Below, in pieces: positions 22,987 to 32,957 of a stretch of DNA of 64,000 nucleotides (position 1 is the first letter of the stretch; each line of letters begins with the position of its first letter). The stretch is from Bacillota bacterium (GTDB lineage Bacteria > Bacillota > Clostridia > Oscillospirales > Ruminococcaceae). The stretch is taken from contig JAEZYS010000002.1 of assembly GCA_023418925.1 (NCBI GenBank), forward strand, positions 62,001 through 126,000. Direction: 5' to 3'. The notes under the pieces were generated by a model. The model saw nothing but the letters and a program-made list of their open reading frames with translations. It had not been told where the DNA came from and did not search any database. Made by a program: the position numbers and the translations under genes.

Positions 22987-24190
22987 TATTAGCACCTCCT
23001 GAAACAATTTCTTCAATTTTATCTGAAACAACAATAACTTTAGGTATACCCTTCTGCTTTGCATATGATATAGTTTCTTCTATTGTTTCAAATACGGAAT
23101 TTTCAATAATACTTCCACTGTCTGTAAGTTTTTTAAGATGCATAAGCGCTTTGATTTCATATCCGTTCTTACCAAATATTATTGCATCAGCTGTACTGTC
23201 AATTTGTTTCTGGGAAGCTTTTATTATCTTTGTTACTGCATCAATATTTACCGCAAAACCTGTTGCAGGAACATCATATCCAAATTCCTTGATAAGATTA
23301 TTATATCTTCCACCTGAAAGTACAGAAGTACCATAACCTTGCATATATCCTTTAATAACTACGCCTGTGTAATAATCAAGTTTGTTTACTATACCAAGGT
23401 CTACAGTAATCTTTCCGTTATATCCTAGTTCCTTTATACAATCAAAAATATCTTTAAGATTATTAAGTATTGTATTTATCTTTTCATTATTTACAAGTTT
23501 CATAGCCTTTGAAAATACTTCTTCTCCGCCAAAAAGTCTAGGAAGCTGCTTTAACGCATATGCAACATCATTGTTTCCTATACTGTCAAGTAAATCATTC
23601 AAAGCAGGATAATTTTTTGTTTCAATAAGTTCACGAATACTTTCCTTTGCATCTTCATCAATGCAAAGCATATTGACAAGCTCTTTGAAAAAAGCAATAT
23701 CACCAATTTCAAGTCTGAAATTGCCATCAGAACATGATGATAGAACTTCAATAGCTGTTGTAATAACTTCGAGGTCAGCTCTTTTTGAATCAGATCCTAT
23801 AAGTTCTATTCCTGTCTGCAAGATTTCGTTGCTTCTTCCTCTCATAACAGGCTTGTTTCTATATACATCCTGACTGTAAAATAATCTGATCGGAAGTTTA
23901 TGTTCTTTAAGCCTTGTAGCAACTAATCTTGCAATCGGCATTGTAGAATCAGGTCTGACTACAATAATTCTTCCCTTATTGTCAACAGTTTTATATAATG
24001 TTTCCTGCGGAAAATAAGAAGAGTTTAAATTAAAAATGTCAAAGAACTCAATTCCAGGGGTAACTACTTCGTTGTACCCTTTTGATTTGAATATGTTCTG
24101 AATTTCAACTTCTACTTTACTTCTTATCTGACAATCTTTAAGAAGTAAATCGCTGGTACCCTCAGGAGTTATCAAGTCATATTTTTTCAT
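22979..24190 (-). CDS. hisZ: ATP phosphoribosyltransferase regulatory subunit
   Basis: 403 residues from the ATG behind GGAGG. A class II aminoacyl-tRNA-synthetase-like fold: YDLITPEGTSDLLL, VVRPDSTMPIARL, YSQDVYRNKP...GIELIG, LDYYTGVVIKGYM and SGGRYNNLI. It resembles HisRS but lacks the usual anticodon domain. It binds HisG and confers histidine feedback. First gene of the operon, 106 bases after polC. Confidence 0.94.
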   Translation of the reverse strand: MKKYDLITPEGTSDLLLKDCQIRSKVEVEIQNIFKSKGYNEVVTPGIEFFDIFNLNSSYFPQETLYKTVDNKGRIIVVRPDSTMPIARLVATRLKEHKLPIRLFYSQDVYRNKPVMRGRSNEILQTGIELIGSDSKRADLEVITTAIEVLSSCSDGNFRLEIGDIAFFKELVNMLCIDEDAKESIRELIETKNYPALNDLLDSIGNNDVAYALKQLPRLFGGEEVFSKAMKLVNNEKINTILNNLKDIFDCIKELGYNGKITVDLGIVNKLDYYTGVVIKGYMQGYGTSVLSGGRYNNLIKEFGYDVPATGFAVNIDAVTKIIKASQKQIDSTADAIIFGKNGYEIKALMHLKKLTDSGSIIENSVFETIEETISYAKQKGIPKVIVVSDKIEEIVSGGANNE

Positions 24191-24256
24191 ATATTCCTCC
24201 AAGTAATCTTAAATTCACTTTAACGTATTAGCACAATAGTTAGATACCCTAGTAAG

Positions 24257-24285
24257 ATAATAACATACTGCTGTTAAAAAGTCAA
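24257..24285 (-). promoter_or_regulatory. Histidine operon promoter
   Basis: Minus strand TTGACT (24280-24285), 17 bases, TATTAT (24257-24262). The predicted leader is only about 60 bases, too short for a T-box, so histidine control is probably allosteric through HisZ or by a repressor. Confidence 0.75.
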
Positions 24286-24295
24286 TACAAGTTTC

Positions 24296-27200
24296 TCAGA
24301 ATAATGAAATCTGATTAGACTTTGGCAATTTAGATAAAGCGCCAATACTTTCAAGGGATTCTATTACCGATTTTGTTGCACCGCTTCTCTGTTGCAGTTC
24401 ATCAATTGATATAAATGGACCCTGCTTAACAGCATCATAGATTGCCTTTGCAGCATTTGCTCCGACTCCCTTTGCAGAGCAGAAAGGAAGTCTAATCTTT
24501 CCATCTTCAAGTGTATACTTGCATGCATCCGATTTATAAATATCAATAGGAAGAAATTCTAATCCACGTGCCAGCATTTCATTTATAATCATCAGCATTT
24601 CAAGAGTTGAAGTTTCTTTTTGAGAACGGTCATTACCCTTCTTTTTAAGCTCATCTATTCTAAGCTTAACTGCACGTTTACCCATTAATGCTGTCTCTGA
24701 ATCGAAATCTTCTCCTCGTACCGTAAAAATTGTTGCATAAAATGCAAGAGGATAATAAACCTTATACCATCCTAGTTTCATTGCAGCAGTAACATAAGCA
24801 GCAGCATGTGCCTTTGGAAACATGTATTTGATTTTAAGGCAACTATCAATATACCACTGAGGAACATTATGATCAAGCATGGTCTGCTTCATCTCATCTG
24901 TAAGAAGTTTAGGAGCATTTCCTTTTCTTGTAATCTCCATAATCTTAAATGAAAGCTTTGGATCAACACCATGGTAAATAAGGTATGTCATAATACTGTC
25001 TCTTGTTCCGATAACGTCTGAAATTGTGCATATCTTATTTTTTATTAGCTCCTGTGCATTTCCAAGCCAAACATCAGTACCATGTGACAGTCCGGAAATC
25101 TGAAGAATATCTGAAAAATTCTTTGGCTGAGCTTCCATAAGCATTTGCCTTACAAAGTTAGTTCCCATTTCAGGAATAGCAAGTGTTCCCGTCTCACAGT
25201 CAATATCTTCTGGCTTTATTCCTAAGGCTTCAGTTGATGTACATAAACTGATTACCTTCTCATCACCAGGGAAAATATCTGAAGTTTTAACACCCGTCAT
25301 GTCTTCCAGATGCTTGTACAAAGTAGGAACATCATGTCCGAGTTCGTCAAGCTTTAGAATTGTATCATGAAGTGAATGGAAGTCAAAGTGTGTAGTTATT
25401 ACATCAGAATTAGGATCATCAGCTGGATGCTGAATAGGAGTAAAATCATACACCTCATATTTTGATGGAATTACAACCATTCCCCCAGGATGCTGACCAG
25501 TGGTTCTCTTAACACCAGTACATCCCAAAGTAAGTCTGTTTTCTTCTGCTCTTGAAACTTTCTGTCCTGATTCATCAAGATAATGTTTTACATATCCATA
25601 TGCAGTTTTTTCTGCAACAGAGCCAATTGTTCCTGCCTTAAATACATTATCTCTTCCGAATAATTCTTCTGTATATCTATGAGCAAATGTCTGATATTCT
25701 CCTGAAAAATTTAAGTCTATATCAGGGGCTTTATCTCCGTCAAAACCTAAAAACGTTTCAAAAGGAATATCATGGCCATCCCTTATATAATCAGCACTGC
25801 ATTCTGGGCATGTTTTTGCAGGCAAATCATATCCAGAACCTACTGATCCGTCAAGAATAAATTCACTATGCTGACATTTCGGACAAACATAGTGCGGTGG
25901 CAAAGGATTAACTTCAGAAATTCCTGACATTGATGCAACGAAAGAAGAGCCAACCGAACCTCTTGATCCAACCTGGTAGCCGTTCTCATTTGAGTTTGCT
26001 ACAAGCTTCTGCGCAATCATATACAAAACAGAAAATCCATGTTTAATAATTGATGTCAGTTCTCTGTCAAGTCTTTTCTGGACAATTTCAGGTAATGGAT
26101 CGCCATATATAGATTTAGCCCTTGCCCATGTAATTCTCTGTAAATCTTCTTCAGCACCATCAATTTCTGGTGTAAAGGTTCCAGGAGGAATAGGCAGAAT
26201 ATCAGGGTCTACCATCTCAGAAATTTTATTTGTATTAGTTACAACAACTTCATAAGCCTTTTGTTCTCCAAGATATGAAAACTCCTCAAGCATTTCATCA
26301 GTTGTACGTAAATATAAAGGCGGTTGATGTTCGGCATCCTTAAATTTGCCATACATAAGTATTTTTCTGAAAACCGAATCACCTTTATCCATAAAATGAA
26401 CATCACAGGTTGCCACTACAGGAATATTGAGTTCTTCACCAAGTCTTACAACCTGTCTGTTAAGCTCCTGCAAATCTTCAATAGAACTAATACTCTGCTG
26501 TTCCTCATCTCTTATAAGAAACTCATTGTTCAATACAGGCTGTATTTCTAGATAATCATAAAATTTTGCTATTTCCTTAATTGATTCCCAAGGCCGTCCA
26601 TCCTTTATAGCTGTAAAAACTTCACCAGCTTCACAAGCGCTTCCGACTATAAGTCCTTCTCTATGTTTTATAAGTTCTGACATAGGTACTCTCGGACGTT
26701 TTCTGTAATACTTAATGTGTCCATAAGAAACAAGCTTGTAAAGATTTTTAAGTCCAGCCTGATTTTTTACAAGAATAATCTGATGATATGTATTTAATAC
26801 CCTTGGGTCAACTTTTCTTACTACAGAATTAATGTCACTTATTTTCAGGATACCATCCTCAGCAAGTAGCCTGTTTATAAGTATAATAAATATTCTTGCA
26901 AGTATTTTTGCATCATCTTCTGCCCTATGGTGATTAAATTCACCCAAACCAAGGTGTTTAGCGACTTTATCAAGCTTATGCCTTGGAAGTTCAGGTAACA
27001 TACTTCTGCACATAACTACAGTATCAATAACGCTGTACTTAAATTCTATGTTATATCTTTCACACCCTGCTTTGATAAAAGAACTATCAAATCCTGCATT
27101 ATGTGCTATCAAAACAGGAGAATCCCCACAGAATTCAATAAACTGTTTAATTGCCTCTTCCTGCGACGGTGCATCTTTAACCATTTCATCAGTAATTCCT

Positions 27201-28615
27201 GTAAGTTCCGTTATTCTTGGAGGAATAGGTTTTCCAGGGTTTACAAAAATATCAAATGTATCAGCTATTTCAAGATTAACAAGTCTTACAGCACCTATTT
27301 CAGTAATACGCTCAGATTTAGCATTAAACCCAGTTGTTTCAAGGTCAAATACAATTAATTCAGAGTTTATAAATTTGTCATTGTACATGTTTACAGCATC
27401 AGTGCAGTCATTGACAGAATAAGCTTCAACACCATATATTGCCTTAAAATCCCCACCGCTTTTTCTGATTTTAGCAACTGTATTCATAGCTTCCGGAAAA
27501 GCTTGTACAACTCCGTGATCAGTAATTGCAATAGCTTTATGTCCCCAAGAATATGCACGTTCAATCAATTTTGAAGCAGGTGTAACAGCATCCATTGCTG
27601 ACATATTTGTATGCATATGTAATTCAACACGTTTATTTTCACAAGTATCCTCACGTTGATGTTTACCAATAATCATAATGTCATTTGCCTTGAAAATTAG
27701 CTCATTGTCAAAACTATCATAGTCAACTCTACCTCTGACAAGAATAGTTCCACCTTTTTTCAAAGCAGCATATACATTTTCACTGTCTTTATCTTCAAAT
27801 GCTTTTATTGATATTGAACTTGTATAATCAGTAATGCTTATAGATGTGATTCTTTTTTCTCCGTTTTTAGTTTTTATCTCTTTATCGGTATATTCAAAAA
27901 CATCTCCCCATATAGTAACGTTTGATATTTTTTCTATTATATCACCAATATTTATAACCGGAGAGTTAATTGATTTTCCCTTTATTACCTGAGCATTTTC
28001 AAGAAGAATAGGAAGATCCTTAAAGTTTATTGTCTGGAATTCTGTTTCATCCTGATTAGGGGTAATTGCATTTTCTTGAGGAGGTTCAGGCATAGGAATG
28101 CTTTCTAATACCTTAGTAAGCTGGTCATGGTAGCTCATTTCATATTCTTCCTGATTTTCACTTTGACAAAGGTTAACCTTTATATTAATAGAAAACTGTT
28201 CATTGATTAACATTGCAAGCTTGCCTTCAAAGTCTGACTTGTGAAGTAATTCATATCCGCCTCTTGCAAGTTGAATATTTATAGCATCGTTTTCAATACT
28301 GTAATCTGCATCTTTTGTATGACCGTTTATAACATATAGTTCCCTTTTAAGAAGTTCCACTGCCTCAGGTATGTAGCTAGTTGTAAGCATATTGGGAAAA
28401 TATCTGCATTTAAGCAAAACCTGATCAATACAAAGAGCTTTTCTGAGATTACTTTCAAAATCAATAATATATCCATACTTGAGCAAAGACTTAAATGAAG
28501 CATAAACAGTCATACTCTGAAAATTATCTGTATGAGTTATCTTAATGATTTCACCCTTACCAACAGGGTTAGGAATTCCATCTATATAGTCTGAAAAAAG
28601 CTCTTTTATAAGCAT
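24296..28615 (-). CDS. polC: DNA polymerase III alpha subunit, PolC type
   Basis: 1439 residues, the usual length. Domain order: N-terminal domain, OB fold (VTIWGDVFEYTD..., about 235-320), PHP domain (ELHMHTNMSAMDA...AITDHG) split by a DnaQ-like 3'-5' exonuclease (VFDLETTGFNAKSERITEIG...HNAGFD...HHRAEDD), zinc-binding CPKC...CPEC, palm with PDIDLNFSGEYQ, and fingers/C-terminal part ending QISLF. Main replicative polymerase of low-GC Gram-positives. Last gene of the pyrH-to-polC cluster. Confidence 0.97.
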   Translation of the reverse strand: MLIKELFSDYIDGIPNPVGKGEIIKITHTDNFQSMTVYASFKSLLKYGYIIDFESNLRKALCIDQVLLKCRYFPNMLTTSYIPEAVELLKRELYVINGHTKDADYSIENDAINIQLARGGYELLHKSDFEGKLAMLINEQFSINIKVNLCQSENQEEYEMSYHDQLTKVLESIPMPEPPQENAITPNQDETEFQTINFKDLPILLENAQVIKGKSINSPVINIGDIIEKISNVTIWGDVFEYTDKEIKTKNGEKRITSISITDYTSSISIKAFEDKDSENVYAALKKGGTILVRGRVDYDSFDNELIFKANDIMIIGKHQREDTCENKRVELHMHTNMSAMDAVTPASKLIERAYSWGHKAIAITDHGVVQAFPEAMNTVAKIRKSGGDFKAIYGVEAYSVNDCTDAVNMYNDKFINSELIVFDLETTGFNAKSERITEIGAVRLVNLEIADTFDIFVNPGKPIPPRITELTGITDEMVKDAPSQEEAIKQFIEFCGDSPVLIAHNAGFDSSFIKAGCERYNIEFKYSVIDTVVMCRSMLPELPRHKLDKVAKHLGLGEFNHHRAEDDAKILARIFIILINRLLAEDGILKISDINSVVRKVDPRVLNTYHQIILVKNQAGLKNLYKLVSYGHIKYYRKRPRVPMSELIKHREGLIVGSACEAGEVFTAIKDGRPWESIKEIAKFYDYLEIQPVLNNEFLIRDEEQQSISSIEDLQELNRQVVRLGEELNIPVVATCDVHFMDKGDSVFRKILMYGKFKDAEHQPPLYLRTTDEMLEEFSYLGEQKAYEVVVTNTNKISEMVDPDILPIPPGTFTPEIDGAEEDLQRITWARAKSIYGDPLPEIVQKRLDRELTSIIKHGFSVLYMIAQKLVANSNENGYQVGSRGSVGSSFVASMSGISEVNPLPPHYVCPKCQHSEFILDGSVGSGYDLPAKTCPECSADYIRDGHDIPFETFLGFDGDKAPDIDLNFSGEYQTFAHRYTEELFGRDNVFKAGTIGSVAEKTAYGYVKHYLDESGQKVSRAEENRLTLGCTGVKRTTGQHPGGMVVIPSKYEVYDFTPIQHPADDPNSDVITTHFDFHSLHDTILKLDELGHDVPTLYKHLEDMTGVKTSDIFPGDEKVISLCTSTEALGIKPEDIDCETGTLAIPEMGTNFVRQMLMEAQPKNFSDILQISGLSHGTDVWLGNAQELIKNKICTISDVIGTRDSIMTYLIYHGVDPKLSFKIMEITRKGNAPKLLTDEMKQTMLDHNVPQWYIDSCLKIKYMFPKAHAAAYVTAAMKLGWYKVYYPLAFYATIFTVRGEDFDSETALMGKRAVKLRIDELKKKGNDRSQKETSTLEMLMIINEMLARGLEFLPIDIYKSDACKYTLEDGKIRLPFCSAKGVGANAAKAIYDAVKQGPFISIDELQQRSGATKSVIESLESIGALSKLPKSNQISLF

Positions 28616-28677
28616 AAGCAGTTTTGATATTATTTGTCAGTCATATGACAAATAATAACCTCCTTTCGACAGCCATT

Positions 28678-29715
28678 TTACATCTTATCTATTTCACTTA
28701 ATAATTCTGCAACAACATTATCCTCGTCAACCTTCTTAATAATCTGTCCTTTTCTAAATAATACAGCACAACCGTCTCCACCTGCAATTCCGATATCAGC
28801 TTCTCTTGCTTCACCAGGACCATTTACAACACAACCCATTACTGCTACAGTTATATCTTTCTTTATATCTGCAACTGCTTTTTCAATTTCTGCAGCTATT
28901 TTAATTAAGTCAATTCTTGTTCTTCCGCAGGTAGGACATGAAATTAATTTAATACCGCCATATCTGTTTATACTCTTTAGTATATCTTTTGCAGCATATA
29001 TTTCTTTAACAGGATTGTCAGTTAAAGAAACACGTATTGTCTCTCCGATATCTTCAAGCAAAAGTGAACCTATACCAATTGCTGACTTAATAAGTCCCAT
29101 TCTCTCAGTTCCTGCTTCTGTAACACCAAGGTGAAGAGGATAACTGCATCTTTGCGCAAGAAGTCTGTAGGATTCTGTCATTGTCTTAACATCAGAAGAT
29201 TTAACTGAAATAACAATATCATTAAAATCATAATCATTCAGCAACTTTATATGTCTGAATACACTTTCACATAAAGCCTCAGGCGTCGGGGAACCGTACT
29301 TCTCAAGAATATCCTTTTCAAGTGACCCAGAATTTACACCAATTCTTATAGGAATATTATGTTGCCTGCATGCATCAGCAACCTTTTTGACATTTTCAGT
29401 ATTTCCTATATTTCCAGGATTGATTCTTATTTTATCGATACCTGCATCAACACTCATCAATGCAAGTTTATAATTAAAATGAATATCAGCAACAAGAGGT
29501 ATGTTTACAGCATTTTTAATTGCTGGAATTAGCTTTACTGATTCCTCATCCGGTATAGCAACTCTGATTATTTCACATCCTGCTTTTTCAAGTTCAATAG
29601 CCTGACGAACATTCCCATCTATATCATCTGAACGTGCAGAAAGCATTGACTGAATATAAATTTTTTTTCCGTCCAGAGTGAGATTATCTATCTTTACTGG
29701 AATTACATTTCTCAA
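28678..29715 (-). CDS. ispG: 4-hydroxy-3-methylbut-2-enyl diphosphate synthase
   Basis: 345 residues. TIM-barrel part (IQSMLSARSDD, LVADIHFNYKLAL, RINPGNIG, GVTEAGTERMGLIKSAIGIG) and a 4Fe-4S domain with CPTC and CVVNGPGEA cysteines. Penultimate step of the MEP isoprenoid pathway, using flavodoxin or ferredoxin. It sits 8 bases after rseP, with dxr two genes upstream. Confidence 0.97.
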   Translation of the reverse strand: MRNVIPVKIDNLTLDGKKIYIQSMLSARSDDIDGNVRQAIELEKAGCEIIRVAIPDEESVKLIPAIKNAVNIPLVADIHFNYKLALMSVDAGIDKIRINPGNIGNTENVKKVADACRQHNIPIRIGVNSGSLEKDILEKYGSPTPEALCESVFRHIKLLNDYDFNDIVISVKSSDVKTMTESYRLLAQRCSYPLHLGVTEAGTERMGLIKSAIGIGSLLLEDIGETIRVSLTDNPVKEIYAAKDILKSINRYGGIKLISCPTCGRTRIDLIKIAAEIEKAVADIKKDITVAVMGCVVNGPGEAREADIGIAGGDGCAVLFRKGQIIKKVDEDNVVAELLSEIDKM

Positions 29716-29723
29716 TTAAATAC

Positions 29724-30767
29724 CTACTTTACAAATAAATTTTTGATATCATTGAATGTAACAAAAACCATTAAAAGCATAAGCAGAGCAAAACCTACAA
29801 AATGAATTGCTCCTTCAATTTCTGTCTTGATTTTCTTTCTTCGTATAGCTTCTATAAACAAGAATATAAGTCTACCTCCGTCAAGAGCCGGAAGTGGCAG
29901 CAAATTAAAAATTCCTACATTTATGGTTATAAGAATAGCTATATTCAATATAAAACCTATATCTATACCTATTTCTTTGGTAACACTTCCAATAGCACTA
30001 ACAATACCTACAGGTCCTTGAAGGTCATTAATTCCATATTTACCTTTGATAATATCACCTAAGGACATAAAAATAATTCGGGAATAATACACCGTTTTAT
30101 TTAATGACGCAGGTAAAATATTTAGCACTGACAGACTTTCACTTTTTAATTTAAAGTCATATATAAGTGTTCTTGCTCCAGTGCTTTCATTAACCTGAAT
30201 TTCAAACTTTACACCGTTTACTTTTATTTTCTCGCCATTTCTTTTAACAACAAAATCTACTACACCATCTTCGTCATTCCCAAGCTGGTAAATAATATCA
30301 TTGTAAGTATATATTTTTACACCATTAATTTTTTTTATCTCATCATTCATCTGTAAGCCAGACTGCGCACTTACTGCATCATCTGCAAAATATCCAATAG
30401 TATTAGTAACGACTTTTCCAGATGCAATAGTAAGAATGATTGCAAGGACAAAGCCAAGCAATAAATTCATTATAGCACCGGCAGCGATGGTAATAATCCT
30501 AAATCCTACAGGCTTATTGACAAAGACATCTTTATCTGTAGTTTCTGTATCTTCTCCTAACGAACAGAAACCTCCAATAGGAAATAACCTTAATGAATAC
30601 AATGTATCTTTATGCTTTTTTTTAAAAATGGCAGGACCCATGCCTATTGAAAATTCGAAAACTTTCATTCCGCATAATTTTGCAGCAGTAAAATGTCCAA
30701 GCTCATGTAAAACTATAATAAGACAAAATACAAGTGCTGCAATAATTATAGATACTACAATATTCAT
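29724..30767 (-). CDS. rseP: Site-2 metalloprotease RseP/RasP
   Basis: 347 residues from the ATG. Membrane zinc protease: first helix with HELGH, a PDZ domain (about 115-190: DDAVSAQSGLQMNDEIKKIN), and the second metal motif in NLLPLPALDGGRLIF with the ligand Asp. It cleaves anti-sigma factors and signal-peptide remnants within the membrane. Standard place between dxr and ispG. Confidence 0.94.
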   Translation of the reverse strand: MNIVVSIIIAALVFCLIIVLHELGHFTAAKLCGMKVFEFSIGMGPAIFKKKHKDTLYSLRLFPIGGFCSLGEDTETTDKDVFVNKPVGFRIITIAAGAIMNLLLGFVLAIILTIASGKVVTNTIGYFADDAVSAQSGLQMNDEIKKINGVKIYTYNDIIYQLGNDEDGVVDFVVKRNGEKIKVNGVKFEIQVNESTGARTLIYDFKLKSESLSVLNILPASLNKTVYYSRIIFMSLGDIIKGKYGINDLQGPVGIVSAIGSVTKEIGIDIGFILNIAILITINVGIFNLLPLPALDGGRLIFLFIEAIRRKKIKTEIEGAIHFVGFALLMLLMVFVTFNDIKNLFVK

Positions 30768-30804
30768 CAAAATACCAATCCCTTCAACCTAGTAAGCATT
30801 AATT

Positions 30805-31947
30805 CTATTTGTACTTGCTTTTAATAAATTCTCTTGCTATTGTATCTGCTTTAACGACATCATCATAAGATGTAATTTTAATAGGTGGAAGACTATCCAC
30901 TGCTGATGAAACAAGCTCTCCAATGTCTAAAAATGATATTCTTCCACTCAGGAACAGACTTACTGCTTCCTCATTTACACCATTTGCAAAACAAGGGTAA
31001 GAATCCCCCTTTTTTATTGCCTTTATGCATGAAGCTAGACATTCGAATGTATTATAATCAGGCTTAAAAAAACTTAATGTTCCATAGTCAGTTAGTGAAA
31101 GTCTTTTTACATCACAGTATACACGTTCAGGATATAAAAGTGCATACTGAATAGGAATTTTCATATCAGGAACACCAAGCTGCGCAATTACTGAGTAATC
31201 TTTATACTCAACAGCTGAATGAATAACACTCTCCCTGTGAACTACAACATCAATCTGACTGCAATCAAGATCAAACAGCCATTTCGCCTCTATAAATTCT
31301 AAGCCTTTGTTCATAAGTGTAGCAGAATCTATGGTAATTTTATTTCCCATGCTCCAGTTTGGATGCTTAAGAGCTGCCTCAACTGTAACACTTTTTAGTT
31401 CTTCATAAGAATACTCAAAAAAAGGCCCACCAGAAGCTGTAAGAATAATCTTATTAAGAAAATCTCTTTTTGAACCCTGTAAACATTGAAAAATAGCAGA
31501 ATGCTCACTGTCAACAGGGTAGATATTAACATTATTTGACTTAGCTGCAGACATTACAAGTTCACCGCCTGCAACAAGTGTTTCCTTATTTGCAAGGGCA
31601 ATATCTTTTTTATTATTGATAGCAGTTAGAGTTGGCAAAAGACCTACCATACCTACAACTGCATTAACAACAAGATTTAATTCTGGATCCGAACAAATCT
31701 CACACATGCCATCCATTCCGCACAATATATTAATTTTACTGCCAGAAAGCAATTCTTTAAGCGGAATATAAAATTTTTCATCATAAATACATACAGCACT
31801 TACATTGAATTTTCTTGCCTGCTGAGCAAGAAGTTTATAATTTTGTCTTGCTGCAAGAAACTTCACTTTAATATTATGCAGTTTACATACATCTAATGTC
31901 TGTTGTCCGATAGAGCCCGTAGAACCCAGTAAAGCAATTGTTTTCAT
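30805..31947 (-). CDS. dxr: 1-deoxy-D-xylulose 5-phosphate reductoisomerase
   Basis: 380 residues starting MKTIALLGSTGSIGQQT, the NADPH loop. Other motifs: LANKETLVAGGE, YPVDSEHSAIFQCL (metal ligands Asp and Glu), TASGGPF, KHPNWSMGNKITIDSATLMNKGLE. It makes MEP from DXP. The ATG at 31947 follows GGAAATTAAT; another ATG four codons upstream is possible. A 178-base gap with two hairpins separates it from cdsA. Confidence 0.96.
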   Translation of the reverse strand: MKTIALLGSTGSIGQQTLDVCKLHNIKVKFLAARQNYKLLAQQARKFNVSAVCIYDEKFYIPLKELLSGSKINILCGMDGMCEICSDPELNLVVNAVVGMVGLLPTLTAINNKKDIALANKETLVAGGELVMSAAKSNNVNIYPVDSEHSAIFQCLQGSKRDFLNKIILTASGGPFFEYSYEELKSVTVEAALKHPNWSMGNKITIDSATLMNKGLEFIEAKWLFDLDCSQIDVVVHRESVIHSAVEYKDYSVIAQLGVPDMKIPIQYALLYPERVYCDVKRLSLTDYGTLSFFKPDYNTFECLASCIKAIKKGDSYPCFANGVNEEAVSLFLSGRISFLDIGELVSSAVDSLPPIKITSYDDVVKADTIAREFIKSKYK

Positions 31948-32075
31948 ATTAATTTCCATTTCTTTTTGCTACTTAATCCGGCCTTGAACCTGAACTGAGT
32001 TCAGCTAAGTAAAATAACTGCTCTTATATATGCAGAAAAGAATAAATAGCTTTATAAAAAGATTTTTTATGCTAA

Positions 32076-32114
32076 CCCTTGACACATATCAAGGGCGTAC
32101 AAAACTGCACGCCC
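32076..32114 (-). promoter_or_regulatory. Two mutually exclusive hairpins between cdsA and dxr
   Basis: On the minus strand, GGGCGTGCA...TACGCCC (32106-32114 with 32093-32099) and CCCTTGA...TCAAGGG (32089-32095 with 32076-32082) share the CCC at 32093-32095, so only one can form fully. No T-run follows directly. A candidate RNA switch, attenuator or processing site within the operon. Confidence 0.4.
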
Positions 32115-32125
32115 ATAAAATGTAA

Positions 32126-32956
32126 TTATTTAAAAATAACAAAATAGCTTAATACCATTGCCATAAACGGAGTTACAAATAATACGCTGTCAAATCTATC
32201 CATCAATCCACCGTGGCCAGGCATTATATTACCAAAATCTTTTATACTATTCTCACGTTTAATAAGAGATGCTGTCAAATCACCTATAACACCTATTGAT
32301 GAGCAAAGCATTCCAATAATAATTAATTCAATATAATTGGTTGTAAACTCAATACCTCTGGAAGCCTGAAAGATGGTATAAAAGTATCCATATATTCCAA
32401 AAATTAATCCAGTAGTAAGAACTCCACCAACAGCTCCTTCAATAGTCTTTTTAGGAGATATTTCAGGGCAAAGTTTGTGTTTTCCAAAGAATGTTCCTAC
32501 AAAATATGCACCTGAATCACCAAGCCACGCACCAGCTAAAGTAAGAATTATATAGCATATACCATGTGTTTCGTTTATATCTCTTAATGTAATCAGGCAA
32601 CCCAAAGAAAGTGAAACGAGTAAAGTGGACATCATTATATAACACAACTTCTCAAGCTTCATAGTTTTGTGTTGTAAAATATATCCTATAAACATCAGAA
32701 ACACACAAGCAGTTCCTAAAATGTATCTATAAATAATATTATCAATTTCAAGAAGAAATGGCATTGCTGCAACAAAAACAAAACTTACTCCACAATTAAA
32801 TTTAAATTTTAAACATTTATAAGCAGATAAAAGTTCATAAACAATAATTACTGATATTGCTGCTATAGCAAAATTAAAAATCAAAGTATTCGCTAAAAAC
32901 AAAACAGCAATAGCTAAAACTATGCCAACTGCTGCTGAAATAATGCGCTTAACCAT
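32126..32956 (-). CDS. cdsA: Phosphatidate cytidylyltransferase
   Basis: 276 residues from the ATG that follows GGGGAG and lies one base past the uppS stop. Polytopic membrane protein with the family signature near the C-terminus (SLIKRENSIKDFGNIMPGHG, then GLMDRFDSV). It makes CDP-diacylglycerol for phospholipid synthesis. Normal length and position. Confidence 0.95.
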   Translation of the reverse strand: MVKRIISAAVGIVLAIAVLFLANTLIFNFAIAAISVIIVYELLSAYKCLKFKFNCGVSFVFVAAMPFLLEIDNIIYRYILGTACVFLMFIGYILQHKTMKLEKLCYIMMSTLLVSLSLGCLITLRDINETHGICYIILTLAGAWLGDSGAYFVGTFFGKHKLCPEISPKKTIEGAVGGVLTTGLIFGIYGYFYTIFQASRGIEFTTNYIELIIIGMLCSSIGVIGDLTASLIKRENSIKDFGNIMPGHGGLMDRFDSVLFVTPFMAMVLSYFVIFK

Positions 32957-32957
32957 A

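Noticed and set aside
24191..24295. T-box or other long leader before the histidine operon
   Set aside because: The promoter leaves only about 60 bases of leader and there is no T-box consensus or terminator stem.
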